Below are positions 55,468 to 63,821 of a DNA stretch of 64,000 nt, piece by piece. The translations under genes were made by a program, and so were the position numbers. Source of the DNA: Actinomycetota bacterium. GTDB taxonomy: Bacteria; Actinomycetota; UBA4738; HRBIN12. Below the pieces are notes generated by a model, which had not been told where the DNA came from, did not search any database, and worked only from the letters and a program-made list of their open reading frames with translations. Within the stretch, counting starts at the first letter, position 1; each line of letters starts with the position of its first letter. The stretch covers positions 183,749-247,748 of the forward strand of contig DASSCU010000005.1 in the NCBI GenBank assembly GCA_035697485.1. The letters run 5' to 3'.

Positions 55468-56715
55468 ATGCCCATCATCGTGCAGAAGTACGGCGGCACC
55501 TCGGTCGCTTCGGTCGAGCGGATCCAGGCGGTGGCCGACCGGGTCGTCCGGGCCCGTGAGGACGGGAACGACGTCGTGGTCGTCGTCTCGGCGATGGGTC
55601 ACACCACCGACGAGCTCCTCGCGATGGCGAACGAGATCGCCACCGTGCCCGACCCCCGCGAGCTCGACATGCTGCTGACCGCCGGGGAACGCATCGCGAT
55701 GTCGCTGCTGGGCATCGCGATCAACGCTCGCGGGTGCCGGGCGGCCAGCTACACGGGCTCCCAGGCCGGCATCATGACCGACACGCAGCACGGTTCCGCG
55801 AGGATCGTGGAGATCAGGCCCAAGCGCATCCTGGAGGCGCTCGGCTCCGGCAACGTCGTGGTGCTCGCCGGCTTCCAGGGGCTGAGCGTGAGCCAGTACG
55901 AGATCACGACCCTCGGACGCGGTGGGTCGGACCTCACGGCCGTGGCGATGGCGGCAGCGATCGGGGCCGACGTCTGCGAGATCTACACCGACGTGGCGGG
56001 CGTGTACACGACCGACCCGCGGATCGAGTCCCGGGCTCGCAAGCTCGAGGCGGTGAGCTACGACGAGATGCTGGAGATGGCCGCGGCCGGCGCGAACGTG
56101 CTGCAATCGCGATCGGTGGAGTACGCGCGGCGAACCGGCGTGCGGCTGCACGTGCGGTCATCGTTCGAGGATGAGCCGGGCACCTGGGTCCATGAACTGG
56201 AGGAACCGATGGAAGGCGTGCTGATCTCCGGGGTCGCGCTCGACACCGACGAGGCGAAGGTCACGCTCGAGCGCGTGCCGGACCGTCCCGGCGTCGCGGC
56301 CACGGTCTTCAAGGCGATCGCCGACGACGCGATCTCGATCGACATGATCGTGCAGAACGTGTCGCACGCGGGGGCGACCGACCTCTCGTTCACCTCGCCG
56401 CGGGTCGACCTTCCTCGCGTACACGGCGTGATGGAACGGCTCGTGAAGGAGATCGGCGCCGACGCGTACACGATTGACGACGACATCGCGAAGCTCTCGC
56501 TCGTCGGCGCGGGTATGAAGACGCATCCGGGGGTCGCCGCCGACATGTTCGACGCGCTCGCCGGCGAGGGCATCAACATCGAGATGATCTCGACGTCGCC
56601 GATCCGCATCTCCTGCGTGATCAGGGCGGGCGACGGCGAGCGCGCCGTCCGCGTGGTGCACGAGCGCTTCGAGCTCGACCTCTCCGGATCGTCGCCCGAC
56701 ATCCCCACGGCCTGA
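55468..56715 (+). CDS. lysC: Aspartate kinase
   Basis: A 415-residue kinase for the first step of lysine/threonine/methionine synthesis. KYGGTSVAS at the N-terminus, [34 protein letters not shown] in the catalytic domain (written here in two conserved halves that join), and two ACT domains ([17 protein letters not shown] and [17 protein letters not shown]) for feedback by lysine and threonine. ATG follows AGGAG. A second in-frame start at 56209 probably yields a separate beta subunit. No lysine riboswitch is seen in the short leader. Confidence 0.96.
   Translation: MPIIVQKYGGTSVASVERIQAVADRVVRAREDGNDVVVVVSAMGHTTDELLAMANEIATVPDPRELDMLLTAGERIAMSLLGIAINARGCRAASYTGSQAGIMTDTQHGSARIVEIRPKRILEALGSGNVVVLAGFQGLSVSQYEITTLGRGGSDLTAVAMAAAIGADVCEIYTDVAGVYTTDPRIESRARKLEAVSYDEMLEMAAAGANVLQSRSVEYARRTGVRLHVRSSFEDEPGTWVHELEEPMEGVLISGVALDTDEAKVTLERVPDRPGVAATVFKAIADDAISIDMIVQNVSHAGATDLSFTSPRVDLPRVHGVMERLVKEIGADAYTIDDDIAKLSLVGAGMKTHPGVAADMFDALAGEGINIEMISTSPIRISCVIRAGDGERAVRVVHERFELDLSGSSPDIPTA
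56199..56211 (+). promoter_or_regulatory. Internal ribosome site and start for LysC beta subunit
   Basis: GGAGG at 56199-56203 followed after 5 nt by an in-frame ATG (codon 248 of lysC). The product, residues 248-415 (168 aa), would hold just the two ACT domains, the size of the beta subunit made from overlapping lysC genes in Corynebacterium and Bacillus. Confidence 0.6.
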
Positions 56716-56718
56716 CTC

Positions 56719-57426
56719 ATGGGGTTCGACGAGCTCGGCGAGGCGATCGCGGAGGGCGCGCTCGAGGGAGCGGCGTCGTCGATCCCGCCGCCCCCCGTGC
56801 CGTCGGGCGGTTCGCCGATGCCGCCGCCGCCGGGGACGGGTGGAGAGGGCGAGGGGCCGCCGCCACCCGAGGAGCCCGAGCAGCCCCAGCGCCGGGCGAC
56901 CGTGCCGATCGTGATCGCGCTCCTGGCGACCGTGCTCGTCGGCGTCGGCGCGTTCGCCGTCGTCTCGTGGGCGAGCGGGGACACCGGGTGCGGACCGGGC
57001 GACTTCGAGTCCGTGCGATTCGGCTACTGCGCCCGGACGCCGGCCGGATGGATCGCCGCCGCGGCTCGGGGGGAGGACTCCCCGCTCGATCGCTTCCTGC
57101 TGCAGGACGGTGCGGCCACGATGACGGTGACCGCGGTCTCCCTCACGAAGGGACAGGACCTCGCCCGCTTCGAGCAGTTCGTCCGTGGATACGACGAGGA
57201 TGCGGGAGGTCGGACGGGTGCCGCCTCGGCGCTCGAGGTCGACGGGGTCGAGGCGGTCGCGTTCGACGTGATCGTCGAGGGAGTCGACGGCACCGTGCGG
57301 TCCCGCGAGGTGCTGTTCCTGAGGGACGGTGTCGCCTGGCGGGTGACCCTCGCCGACGAGGAGGTCGGCTTCGAAGCCAGCCTGCGGCGGCTCGACGAAC
57401 TCCTCGATTCGTGGCACTTCGTCTGA
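56719..57426 (+). CDS. Membrane-anchored protein with proline-rich N-terminus
   Basis: A 235-residue protein: a short N-terminal helix (LGEAIAEGALEGAASSI), a Pro/Gly-rich cytoplasmic stretch at about 22-60, one membrane segment at about 68-90 (VPIVIALLATVLVGVGAFAVV), and an outer domain of about 145 residues (SVRFGYCARTPAGWIAAA, ATMTVTAVSLTKGQD, VLFLRDGVAWRVTLADEE) that resembles PsbP/DcrB-like folds. Function unknown. It starts 3 bp after lysC and so is likely cotranscribed with it, though no metabolic link is evident. Confidence 0.72.
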   Translation: MGFDELGEAIAEGALEGAASSIPPPPVPSGGSPMPPPPGTGGEGEGPPPPEEPEQPQRRATVPIVIALLATVLVGVGAFAVVSWASGDTGCGPGDFESVRFGYCARTPAGWIAAAARGEDSPLDRFLLQDGAATMTVTAVSLTKGQDLARFEQFVRGYDEDAGGRTGAASALEVDGVEAVAFDVIVEGVDGTVRSREVLFLRDGVAWRVTLADEEVGFEASLRRLDELLDSWHFV

Positions 57427-57575
57427 GGTTCGAGCGGAAAATAGGTCCAATGCCTCCTTGCGTGCACCTCATGGGGGTCGTACGTTCGACGTAGGTTCCT
57501 TGGTCGATAACTGGAGCCCCGTACGGTTCGTCGGACGACTCGATCCTCCGGGTCGTCGGAGAAGAGGAGGTCTAC

Positions 57576-58118
57576 ATGAGGAGACGTTCGATCGGAGTAG
57601 CGGTGGCGGCGCTCATGGTCGTTGCGCTGGCCGCAACAGCGGCGATCGCGGTGGAGCAGACCAACGGCACCGGCAAGACGCACAACGGCGCGACGATCGG
57701 GTTCAACGCGAAGCTCGTTCTCGAGGGCCAGATCACGTACGTCACGCACGACGGCACCGCGTGGTGGGTCCAGTGTGACGAGGTCACGTCGTACCGCAAC
57801 CTGAAGCCGTCGCCGAGTGGCGCCTTGCGCACGAAGGTCACCGCGGAGTGCGAGGACAAGGACGGCACCACCCTGTGGGCGGAGTTCTACTTCATCGACC
57901 GTGGTGAGCCGGGCGATCGCGACGTGATCCGCGCGTTCTTCACCTACAACGAGGCGTTCGCGATGGATGCCAATGGCGACCCTGCCGTATACGACACCTT
58001 GTGCAACACGGGCGAGGAGATCACGGAGGGCTGCAACGACCGCGGCATCATCCAGCGGGGGAACGTCCAGATCCACCAGGACGCCGACCTGATGCAGACG
58101 CTCGTCACGCGCAAGTAG
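57576..58118 (+). CDS. Secreted protein of unknown function
   Basis: A 180-residue protein with a clear signal peptide (RRRSIGVAVAALMVVALAATAAIA, cleavage probably near residue 26). The mature part is polar with three or four Cys and beta-like segments (FNAKLVLEGQITYVTHDGTAWWVQCDEV, LWAEFYFIDRGEPGDRDVIRAFF, YDTLCNTGEEITEGCNDRG); I do not recognise it. Strong GAGGAGG ribosome site. It has its own 150-bp upstream region and a strong hairpin after it, so it is monocistronic. Confidence 0.75.
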   Translation: MRRRSIGVAVAALMVVALAATAAIAVEQTNGTGKTHNGATIGFNAKLVLEGQITYVTHDGTAWWVQCDEVTSYRNLKPSPSGALRTKVTAECEDKDGTTLWAEFYFIDRGEPGDRDVIRAFFTYNEAFAMDANGDPAVYDTLCNTGEEITEGCNDRGIIQRGNVQIHQDADLMQTLVTRK

Positions 58119-58141
58119 CGATCCCATAGTTCGCAAGCGCG

Positions 58142-58173
58142 GAGAAGACCCGGGCTGTTGCCCGGGTCTTCTC
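58142..58173 (+). terminator. Terminator after the secreted-protein gene
   Basis: Perfect 13-bp stem (58142-58154 with 58161-58173), 6-nt loop, followed by GTT rather than a real T-run. Located 24 nt after the stop codon. Confidence 0.7.
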
Positions 58174-58216
58174 GTTCCACCGTCGGGCCGGAACCCGCTG
58201 GTACGGTGATTCGACC

Positions 58217-59248
58217 ATGAAGGTCGCCGTCATCGGAGCCACCGGGGCCGTCGGCCGGGAGATGACGCGCATCCTGGAGGAGCGCCGGTTCCCCGTCGAC
58301 CAGTTCGTCCCGCTCGCCAGCGCACGCAGCGTGGGACGCCTCGTCACGTTCGACGGTGCCGAGCACGAGGTCCGCGAGCTCACGATCGACGCGGCACGCG
58401 GCGTCGACGTTGCGTTCGTCTCGGCCGGCGGCTCGATCTCGAAGGCGTTCCTGCCCGACATCGCCGCTGCAGGGACCGTGTGCATCGACAATTCGAGTGC
58501 CTTCCGCATGGACCCCGAGGTGCCGCTGTCCGTGCCCGAGGTGAACCCCGAGGCGCTCGAGGGGTGGCCGCACCCCGGAATCATCGCGGTGCCGAACTGC
58601 ACGACGATCACCGCCGTGCTGCCCCTGGGGCCCCTGCATCGAGCGGCCGGGTGCACGTCGCTCGTGCTCTCGAGCTACCAGGCCGTGAGCGGTGCCGGGT
58701 GGAAGGGCACCCGTGAGCTCGTCGAGCAGGTGGAGAAGCTCGGGGGCGACGTCGAGGCGCTCGCTCGCCCCGATCATGACTCGCTCCCCCAGGGGGAGGT
58801 CTTCGCCAAGCCGATCGCGTTCAACGTCGTCGCGAAGGTCGGTGAGTTCGAGGCCGACGGCTTCACGGGCGAGGAGTCGAAGATGATGGCCGAACCGAGG
58901 AAGATCCTCGGTGCGCCCGAGATGCGGGTCGTCGCGACCTCGGTGCGGGTGCCGGTGGTGGCGGGCCACGCCGTTTCGATGCTCGCCGAGTTCTCACGCC
59001 CGATCTCGGTCGGGGAAGCCCGCACGCTGTTGGAAGCGGCGCCAGGCGTGCGCCTCGTGGACGACCCCGCGGCCGGAACCTTCCCCTCGCCGCTCGATGC
59101 CGCCGGCGGTGACGATGCGCTCGTCGGGCGCATCCGACAGGTGCCTGGTCGCGATGACGCGCTGGCGCTGTTCAGTTGCGCCGACAACCTGCGGAAGGGC
59201 GCCGCGCTCGACGCGATCCAGATCGCCGAGCACCTCTTCATACGCTGA
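58217..59248 (+). CDS. asd: Aspartate-semialdehyde dehydrogenase
   Basis: A 343-residue enzyme of the aspartate pathway, acting on the product of LysC. N-terminal NADP motif VAVIGATGAVGREMTRIL, catalytic Cys128 in AVPNCTTITAVLPL, SSYQAVSGAGWKGTRELVEQ, and RVPVVAGHAVSM with the active-site His. The insertion GAGWKGTREL is slightly unlike the common GAG.A..EL form. It lies 1.5 kb after lysC, separated by two unknown genes and a terminator, so it has its own promoter (TACGGT about 9 nt before the ATG). Confidence 0.96.
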   Translation: MKVAVIGATGAVGREMTRILEERRFPVDQFVPLASARSVGRLVTFDGAEHEVRELTIDAARGVDVAFVSAGGSISKAFLPDIAAAGTVCIDNSSAFRMDPEVPLSVPEVNPEALEGWPHPGIIAVPNCTTITAVLPLGPLHRAAGCTSLVLSSYQAVSGAGWKGTRELVEQVEKLGGDVEALARPDHDSLPQGEVFAKPIAFNVVAKVGEFEADGFTGEESKMMAEPRKILGAPEMRVVATSVRVPVVAGHAVSMLAEFSRPISVGEARTLLEAAPGVRLVDDPAAGTFPSPLDAAGGDDALVGRIRQVPGRDDALALFSCADNLRKGAALDAIQIAEHLFIR

Positions 59249-59277
59249 GCGGGTGGGTCCGCGGTAGGGTCCACCCC

Positions 59278-59649
59278 ATGGACCTGAGCTTCGAGGGATT
59301 CATGTCCGACGTCGTGCGGGCGTTCGAGCTCGTCGGGGTCGCCATCTTGCTCGTCGGCAGCGCGATCGCGTTCGTCGCCTACGGCCTACACGTCGCCCGC
59401 GGCGCCCCGCGGCTCGTGGCGTTCCAAGACCTGCGTGCGTCGCTGGGCCGAGCGATCCTGCTCGGCCTCGAGGTGCTGGTGGTCGCCGACATCGTTCGGA
59501 CGATCGTCGTCGAGCCCACCCTCGAGAGCGCTGCGACCCTCGGCGTGATCGTCGCGGTGCGGATCCTGCTGAGCTTCGCGATCGACGTCGAGGTCGACGG
59601 CGTGGTGCCGTGGCGCAAGGCGGAACGCGACCCCGGAACCGGGGGCTGA
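59278..59649 (+). CDS. DUF1622 membrane protein
   Basis: A 123-residue protein with three membrane segments (LVGVAILLVGSAIAFVAYGL, LGRAILLGLEVLVVADIVRTI, LGVIVAVRILLSFAIDVEVDG). The LGLEVLVVADIVRTI...VRILLSFAIDVEVDG pattern is the DUF1622 signature. Function unknown. A TAGGGT box ends 7 nt before the ATG and there is no ribosome site. The next gene begins one base after its stop, so they form a pair. Confidence 0.85.
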   Translation: MDLSFEGFMSDVVRAFELVGVAILLVGSAIAFVAYGLHVARGAPRLVAFQDLRASLGRAILLGLEVLVVADIVRTIVVEPTLESAATLGVIVAVRILLSFAIDVEVDGVVPWRKAERDPGTGG

Positions 59650-59650
59650 C

Positions 59651-60043
59651 ATGGACATCGAAACGCTGCGAGGCATCCCGCTCTTCGCCGAGCTCGACGA
59701 CGACGGTCTCGACGTGATCGCCCGACTCGCGACGGAGTTCGAGGCGCAAGCCGGGCGGGTGCTCGCCGAGATCGGTCAGCCCGGCTCCGGCCTGTTCGTC
59801 ATCGAGGACGGCACGGTCGAAGTCGACATGCCCGACGGCGCCGTGGTCGAACTCGGCCCGGGCGAGTTCTTCGGCGAGGTCGCCCTCCTCACCGACTCGC
59901 CGCGCAACGCACGCGTGCGGGCTCTCACCGACGTGCGGTGCCTCGCGATCTCGCGCCACGTGTTCATGTTGCTGCTGGACGCGCAACCGAGGATCGCGGC
60001 GACCATGCTGCCGATCGTCGCCCGCCGGCTCAGCGGCCACTGA
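59651..60043 (+). CDS. Single cyclic-nucleotide-binding-domain protein
   Basis: A 130-residue protein with one cNMP-binding beta-roll: LRGIPLFAELDDDGLDVIARL, GSGLFVIEDGTVEVDMPDG, and cassette GEFFGEVALLTDSPRNARVRAL with Glu and Arg kept. No effector domain. It follows the DUF1622 membrane gene directly and may regulate that protein. Paralogue of the gene at 38658. Confidence 0.85.
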   Translation: MDIETLRGIPLFAELDDDGLDVIARLATEFEAQAGRVLAEIGQPGSGLFVIEDGTVEVDMPDGAVVELGPGEFFGEVALLTDSPRNARVRALTDVRCLAISRHVFMLLLDAQPRIAATMLPIVARRLSGH

Positions 60044-60052
60044 CGCGTCGCC

Positions 60053-60541
60053 TCAGTTGTCGTCGGTGGGCAGGCCGCCCGGCGTGACGTCGGCCGCGAG
60101 GAGCTTCACGAACCACTGCCCGTAGTCCTGCCACCCTTCGCGCCGGTAGAACGCGATCGAGGTCTCACGCCAGGCAGCGGTGACGAGCGCCATGCGGAAG
60201 CAGCCGCGCTTTCGGGCGAGCTCCTCGGCGCGGCGCAGCAGGGCCGTGCCCGCCCCCGCGCCCCGCACACGCTCCGTCACGACGATGTCGTTGACCCGTG
60301 CCTGGGGCCGATGGTCCCCGAGTCGCTGGTGGTACTCCATGTCGATCACGCCGACGACATCCCCGTCGAGTTCGGCCACGAGCGTGACGTTGCCGAGCTG
60401 CCTGATCCGTCCAGCGAACGACTGGCGGTGCGTCGGATCGTCGGCGGTGCCGGCCGCCACCCCCCGGCCCAGCTCCACGAGGAGGCCGGCGACCGCGGCC
60501 CAGTCGTCAGGCGCGGCCATGCGGACGGTGATCTCGCTCAT
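60053..60541 (-). CDS. GNAT-family acetyltransferase (intact copy)
   Basis: A 162-residue GNAT enzyme. Start EITVRMAAPDDWAAVAGLLVEL, motif A VNDIVVTERVRGAGAGTALLRRAEELARKRG, and end FYRREGWQDYGQWFVKLL. Substrate unknown. A partial, frameshifted copy of its 5' part lies at 62412-62619. Its ATG overlaps the stop of a 29-codon remnant of a mazG gene (ATGA), which suggests that it once belonged to a mazG-eis-GNAT operon. Confidence 0.88.
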   Translation of the reverse strand: MSEITVRMAAPDDWAAVAGLLVELGRGVAAGTADDPTHRQSFAGRIRQLGNVTLVAELDGDVVGVIDMEYHQRLGDHRPQARVNDIVVTERVRGAGAGTALLRRAEELARKRGCFRMALVTAAWRETSIAFYRREGWQDYGQWFVKLLAADVTPGGLPTDDN

Positions 60542-60627
60542 GGGAAGAACGTGACGTCTCGGCCTCGCGCCTCGTCGCGCTCGAGGTCGAGGTGGGCCAT
60601 CGAGGACTGCAAGTCACGGATCTCCAT
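60538..60627 (-). pseudogene. Truncated start of a mazG-like gene
   Basis: A 29-codon open frame, MEIRDLQSSMAHLDLERDEA followed by RGRDVTFFP and stop. The sequence matches the first 27 residues of small actinobacterial MazG-like pyrophosphohydrolases (helix with ERDxARG, then TFxW before the catalytic EEVGEL), but breaks off before the catalytic motif and runs into the GNAT start. The matching C-terminal part of such a gene is found at 63818-64000. Confidence 0.5.
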
Positions 60628-60700
60628 GGGTGTCGGAGTCTAGTGCGACGACCCGGTCGCTCCGGTCAAGTTCCGGGTGCTCGCATGCCGAGGCTAGGAA

Positions 60701-60732
60701 GGAACGCCTGCATCCAGGGAACGCCTGCATCC
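60701..60732 (+). repeat. 15-bp tandem repeat
   Basis: GGAACGCCTGCATCC occurs exactly at 60701-60715 and 60718-60732 (17-bp period), just upstream of the ribosome site of the small gene at 60743. Confidence 0.7.
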
Positions 60733-60742
60733 GGGAGGGATC

Positions 60743-60922
60743 ATGGCCGATGACACGGTGCACCACTCCGGCGACCCCGCGTTGGGCGACGCCCTGCAGC
60801 GGTTCGAACGAGCCCAGGCCGAGCTGGAGGAGACCGAAGAGCGGCGCCAACCGGTGCAGAGCTACGCGGTGCACCGCTGGGACGCGGCATGGCTACCCGA
60901 CGGGCCGCTGCAGAAGGGATAG
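60743..60922 (+). CDS. Small acidic protein, 59 aa, unknown
   Basis: A 59-residue ORF with a strong GGGAGGGA ribosome site at 60733-60740. The product is charged and helical (GDALQRFERAQAELEETEER) with a polar tail ending in VHRWDAAWLPDGPLQKG. No known family. It ends 5 bp before the secreted-protein gene, so the two are probably an operon within the inserted segment. Confidence 0.6.
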   Translation: MADDTVHHSGDPALGDALQRFERAQAELEETEERRQPVQSYAVHRWDAAWLPDGPLQKG

Positions 60923-60927
60923 GACCG

Positions 60928-62112
60928 ATGAGGCGCAGCCTCACGTTCACAGCAGTCGCAGCCTTGATCGGAGCACTCATCCAGTCGGTGTCGGCGGTGG
61001 AGCCGTCTGCCGTTGATTGTCTGGCGCGTCCGTCCACGACGGTAAAGGCCGGGACCGATGCGACGAAGTGGCGGGCCGAGACGCTACCTGATAACCACGC
61101 CATCGACGCTCGGACCTACGTCAACACGGCGTACCCATTCGTTGACCCTTACCCGATATCGCTCGGGAACGCAGGCGAACCGACCAACCTGTGCATCGTC
61201 GGTGGTCGCACGGTCGGCCAGCAGTCGGAGAACCTGACGTGGAACCAAATACATGACACATGGCACGGTGGTGGTCTGCGTATCTACGGCGCGAAATACG
61301 TGGTCAACGGCTGGCGGATCCGCAACACCGCCGACGGTTTCCAGCCCCGGGACGGTGAGAACTGGACGCTGGTCAACAACTACTACGAATACATCCGTGA
61401 CGACTGCGTGGAGAACGACGATCGGCTGAGCGGCGCGATCTACGACTCTCTGTTCGACGGCTGCTACACCGGCCTGAGTGAGCAGGACGCCGGTACTGTC
61501 GCGGGCGAGTCATTGATCCTCGACGGCGTATTGATGCGCCTGCAGCCGATGCCGGGTCCGTACAAGACCAACGACCCGACCATCCTCGGTCACGGGTCGT
61601 TCTTCAAGAAGTTCGACGACGGTGGCCGGCACAAGCCGATCATCCGCAACTCGGTGTTCGTCGCCGAGAAGTTCCGAGAGGACGACCCTAAGGACTGGCC
61701 GCCCGGTACGACGATGAGCAACGTGACCGTCGTTTGGTTGGGGCAGGGAGCATTTCCGATGTCCACCCTGCCAGGTATGACGCTCACGACGAACCGATCG
61801 GTGTGGGACAACGCCCGCGCTGACTGGCTCTCCCGTCACGGCTGCACGGCGTTCGGATCATGCTCGGAGGCGCTGTACGACCCAAGCGTCTCGCCCTCGC
61901 AAGGCCCGTCGCCTTCGGTCTCGCCGACGGTCTCGCCCTCGCCAAGCCCGTCGCCGTCGCCCACAGTATCGCCTACGGTGTCTCCCTCACCCTCTGGCAC
62001 CGCAGAGGTGGCTGTCGCCGAGATAGTGGCGTGCGTGAATAGGTCGACCCAGAGGCTCAAGAAGCTCCGGTGCATCCGTCAGGTGCTGCGTTCCCACGAG
62101 TACATCGCGTGA
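60928..62112 (+). CDS. Secreted beta-helix-like protein with Ser-Pro linker
   Basis: A 394-residue exported protein: signal peptide (SLTFTAVAALIGALIQSVSA), then about 280 residues with features of right-handed beta-helix carbohydrate-associated proteins (GGLRIYGAKYVVNGWRIRNTADGFQPRDG, LVNNYYEYIRDDCVENDD), a Ser-Pro-Thr/Val repeat linker at about 320-362, and a Cys-containing basic tail. The family looks like actinobacterial secreted proteins of unknown role. Codon use is less GC-rich than that of neighbours (for example AATACATGACACATG), so it may be acquired. ATG follows AGGA. Confidence 0.75.
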   Translation: MRRSLTFTAVAALIGALIQSVSAVEPSAVDCLARPSTTVKAGTDATKWRAETLPDNHAIDARTYVNTAYPFVDPYPISLGNAGEPTNLCIVGGRTVGQQSENLTWNQIHDTWHGGGLRIYGAKYVVNGWRIRNTADGFQPRDGENWTLVNNYYEYIRDDCVENDDRLSGAIYDSLFDGCYTGLSEQDAGTVAGESLILDGVLMRLQPMPGPYKTNDPTILGHGSFFKKFDDGGRHKPIIRNSVFVAEKFREDDPKDWPPGTTMSNVTVVWLGQGAFPMSTLPGMTLTTNRSVWDNARADWLSRHGCTAFGSCSEALYDPSVSPSQGPSPSVSPTVSPSPSPSPSPTVSPTVSPSPSGTAEVAVAEIVACVNRSTQRLKKLRCIRQVLRSHEYIA

Positions 62113-62123
62113 ACGGCCGATGA

Positions 62124-62411
62124 TCGACGCTATCGCCAGCGAGCCGGCTCGACGAGGAAGCCGCGAGGGCGGCCGCCGAGCTCGATCCGACGCTCGACCA
62201 GGCGATCAGGAAATCGATCGATGAGCGTGACCGGCTCGAGGAGGAGCTCGCTGACTCTATCGATCACATCGCTCGGCTCGATTCGATGCGTGCCCGATCG
62301 GCCGTCCGAAACGGGAGCGTCACCGTCACGACTGCGCCGCAGGTCAGCGACCTGAGCGAGGAACGGTCCCTCCCGGTCGAAGATGGTGCCGAGGCGGACG
62401 CCCGGCTGACT
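62124..62411 (+). pseudogene. Coding-like remnant without start codon
   Basis: An open frame of about 96 codons with a helical, highly charged translation (RLDEEAARAAAELDPTLD, SIDERDRLEEELADSIDHIA) whose composition looks like real protein but which opens right after a stop and has no start codon in its first 60 codons. It ends where the GNAT pseudogene begins. Probably the tail of a gene cut by the rearrangement here; family not recognised. Confidence 0.3.
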
Positions 62412-62619
62412 TCTCCATGTCGATCAAGCCCAGGACCTCCCCGTCGATCTCGGCGACGGGCGTGACGTCGCCGAGCCGGCGGAGGCGACCCGCGAAAGTT
62501 GGCGGTGTGTGGGGTCGTCGGCCGTGCCGGCTGCCACCCCCGGCCCAGCTCTACGAGCAGGCCGGCGACCGCGGCCCAGTCGTCGGGCGAAGCCATGCGG
62601 ACGGTGATCTCTTGCTCAT
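62412..62619 (-). pseudogene. Truncated, frameshifted copy of the GNAT gene at 60053
   Basis: About 208 bp closely matching the 5' part of the intact GNAT gene (for example DDWAAVAGLLVELGRG is identical in one frame). Relative to that gene it has a 2-nt insertion directly after the start (ATGAGCAAGAG for ATGAGCGAG), one C missing from a C-run, and further small changes, and it stops short at 62412 with no motif A. It follows the Eis-like gene by 8 bp, where the intact gene would be expected. Confidence 0.75.
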
Positions 62620-62627
62620 GCCGTCCC

Positions 62628-63821
62628 TCAGAAGAAGAAGGGGCACCAGGGGTCGGGCCCGGCGAACAGCCGCTCGAACGCGCCCACGGCCGGGTCGCCG
62701 GAGTCCAGGAGCCCCAGGCGCACCGCATCGGGCGCGCGCAGGTAGCCCGAGAACATCGACGACAGGGTGCCGATCGACATCGCACGTGGCCCTCGCTCGA
62801 CGCGCGACATCGACGCCTCGCCGCGCTCGACCCGCAGCCGCCACGGCCCGTCGTTGTCGGGGTACATCGGATCGTCGACCGCGAAGACTGCTTCGGCATC
62901 GATCGGTGGCCATCCCCGTTGCTCGAACGCGGTCCGCACGTCGAGTAGGCGCAGCATCCATCGATAGTGGAGGTCGATCGCGAGGGATTGGTCGTCGACC
63001 AACAGGCCGATCGGGTCATTCGGCGGACCGCTCCACTGGAACCACTTGCCGAGCCCGCCGAAGCGCCGCACGTACGCGAGCAGCGATCCGAGCGCCGCCT
63101 CGGTGGTCGAGACGAACGCCTCGGTCCAGACTCCGAAGGCGACGTCGAGCGGGCCGGGGTCGGACTCCCGCCCGGTGACGAGGAACCCGGTGATCTCACC
63201 AGCTTCCCGCACCACGACCGCGCGACGGCTCTCATCGTCGTGGCGTTGCAGGATGCGGTCGGTCCAGTGGTCCTCTCTCGTCGGCTCGACCGGTCCCGTG
63301 TGCCTCGCGGCGAAGGTCCGGTAGCACGCCCGGACGCCATCGGTGTCGCGCTCGACGTCGTACAGCTGCACGGCTGGAACGTCGCGCGGCTGCGGGGGGA
63401 TCGCCTCGATCGCGATGCGATGCTTCGTGAAGGTGCCGCCGAGCTCGTACCCGAGACGCCGATAAGGGGCGACCACCGCCGGGAAGAGGGTGCTCACCAC
63501 AGCTCCGCGATCGCGCCCTGCGCGCATCACGGCTTCCGTTGTGGCCGACGCCAAGCCTCGGCCCCGATGCTCCGGCAGTGTGGCGACGCCCCAGACCGCA
63601 TTGCATCCGAGCGCGCGTCCCCCGAACCACTGATCGAACGGGAACTCCGCCGCGACCGAGGCGATCTCGTCATCGACGATCGCGACGCGCATGTCGTCGA
63701 TCGGGAACCGATGCGACCGCGCGACCGCCGGCTCGATCGGGAAGTTCAGCGATGTGCCCAACACCGTCGCCATGGCCGCCCGCTCGTCGTCACGGGGCGC
63801 GCGGATCTCCGCTTCGCTCAC
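62628..63821 (-). CDS. Eis-like acetyltransferase
   Basis: A 397-residue protein of the Eis family: an N-terminal GNAT domain (AVWGVATLPEHRGRGLASATTEAVM acetyl-CoA loop; LFPAVVAPYRRLGYELGG), a second degenerate GNAT domain and a C-terminal SCP2-like domain (RLLDVRTAFEQRG, GTLSSMFSGYLRAPDAVRLG) ending in the free C-terminal FFF that in Eis acts in catalysis. Members acetylate lysines or aminoglycosides; the substrate here is unknown. GTG at 63821 overlaps the mazG stop (GTGA), which fixes the start. Confidence 0.9.
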   Translation of the reverse strand: MSEAEIRAPRDDERAAMATVLGTSLNFPIEPAVARSHRFPIDDMRVAIVDDEIASVAAEFPFDQWFGGRALGCNAVWGVATLPEHRGRGLASATTEAVMRAGRDRGAVVSTLFPAVVAPYRRLGYELGGTFTKHRIAIEAIPPQPRDVPAVQLYDVERDTDGVRACYRTFAARHTGPVEPTREDHWTDRILQRHDDESRRAVVVREAGEITGFLVTGRESDPGPLDVAFGVWTEAFVSTTEAALGSLLAYVRRFGGLGKWFQWSGPPNDPIGLLVDDQSLAIDLHYRWMLRLLDVRTAFEQRGWPPIDAEAVFAVDDPMYPDNDGPWRLRVERGEASMSRVERGPRAMSIGTLSSMFSGYLRAPDAVRLGLLDSGDPAVGAFERLFAGPDPWCPFFF

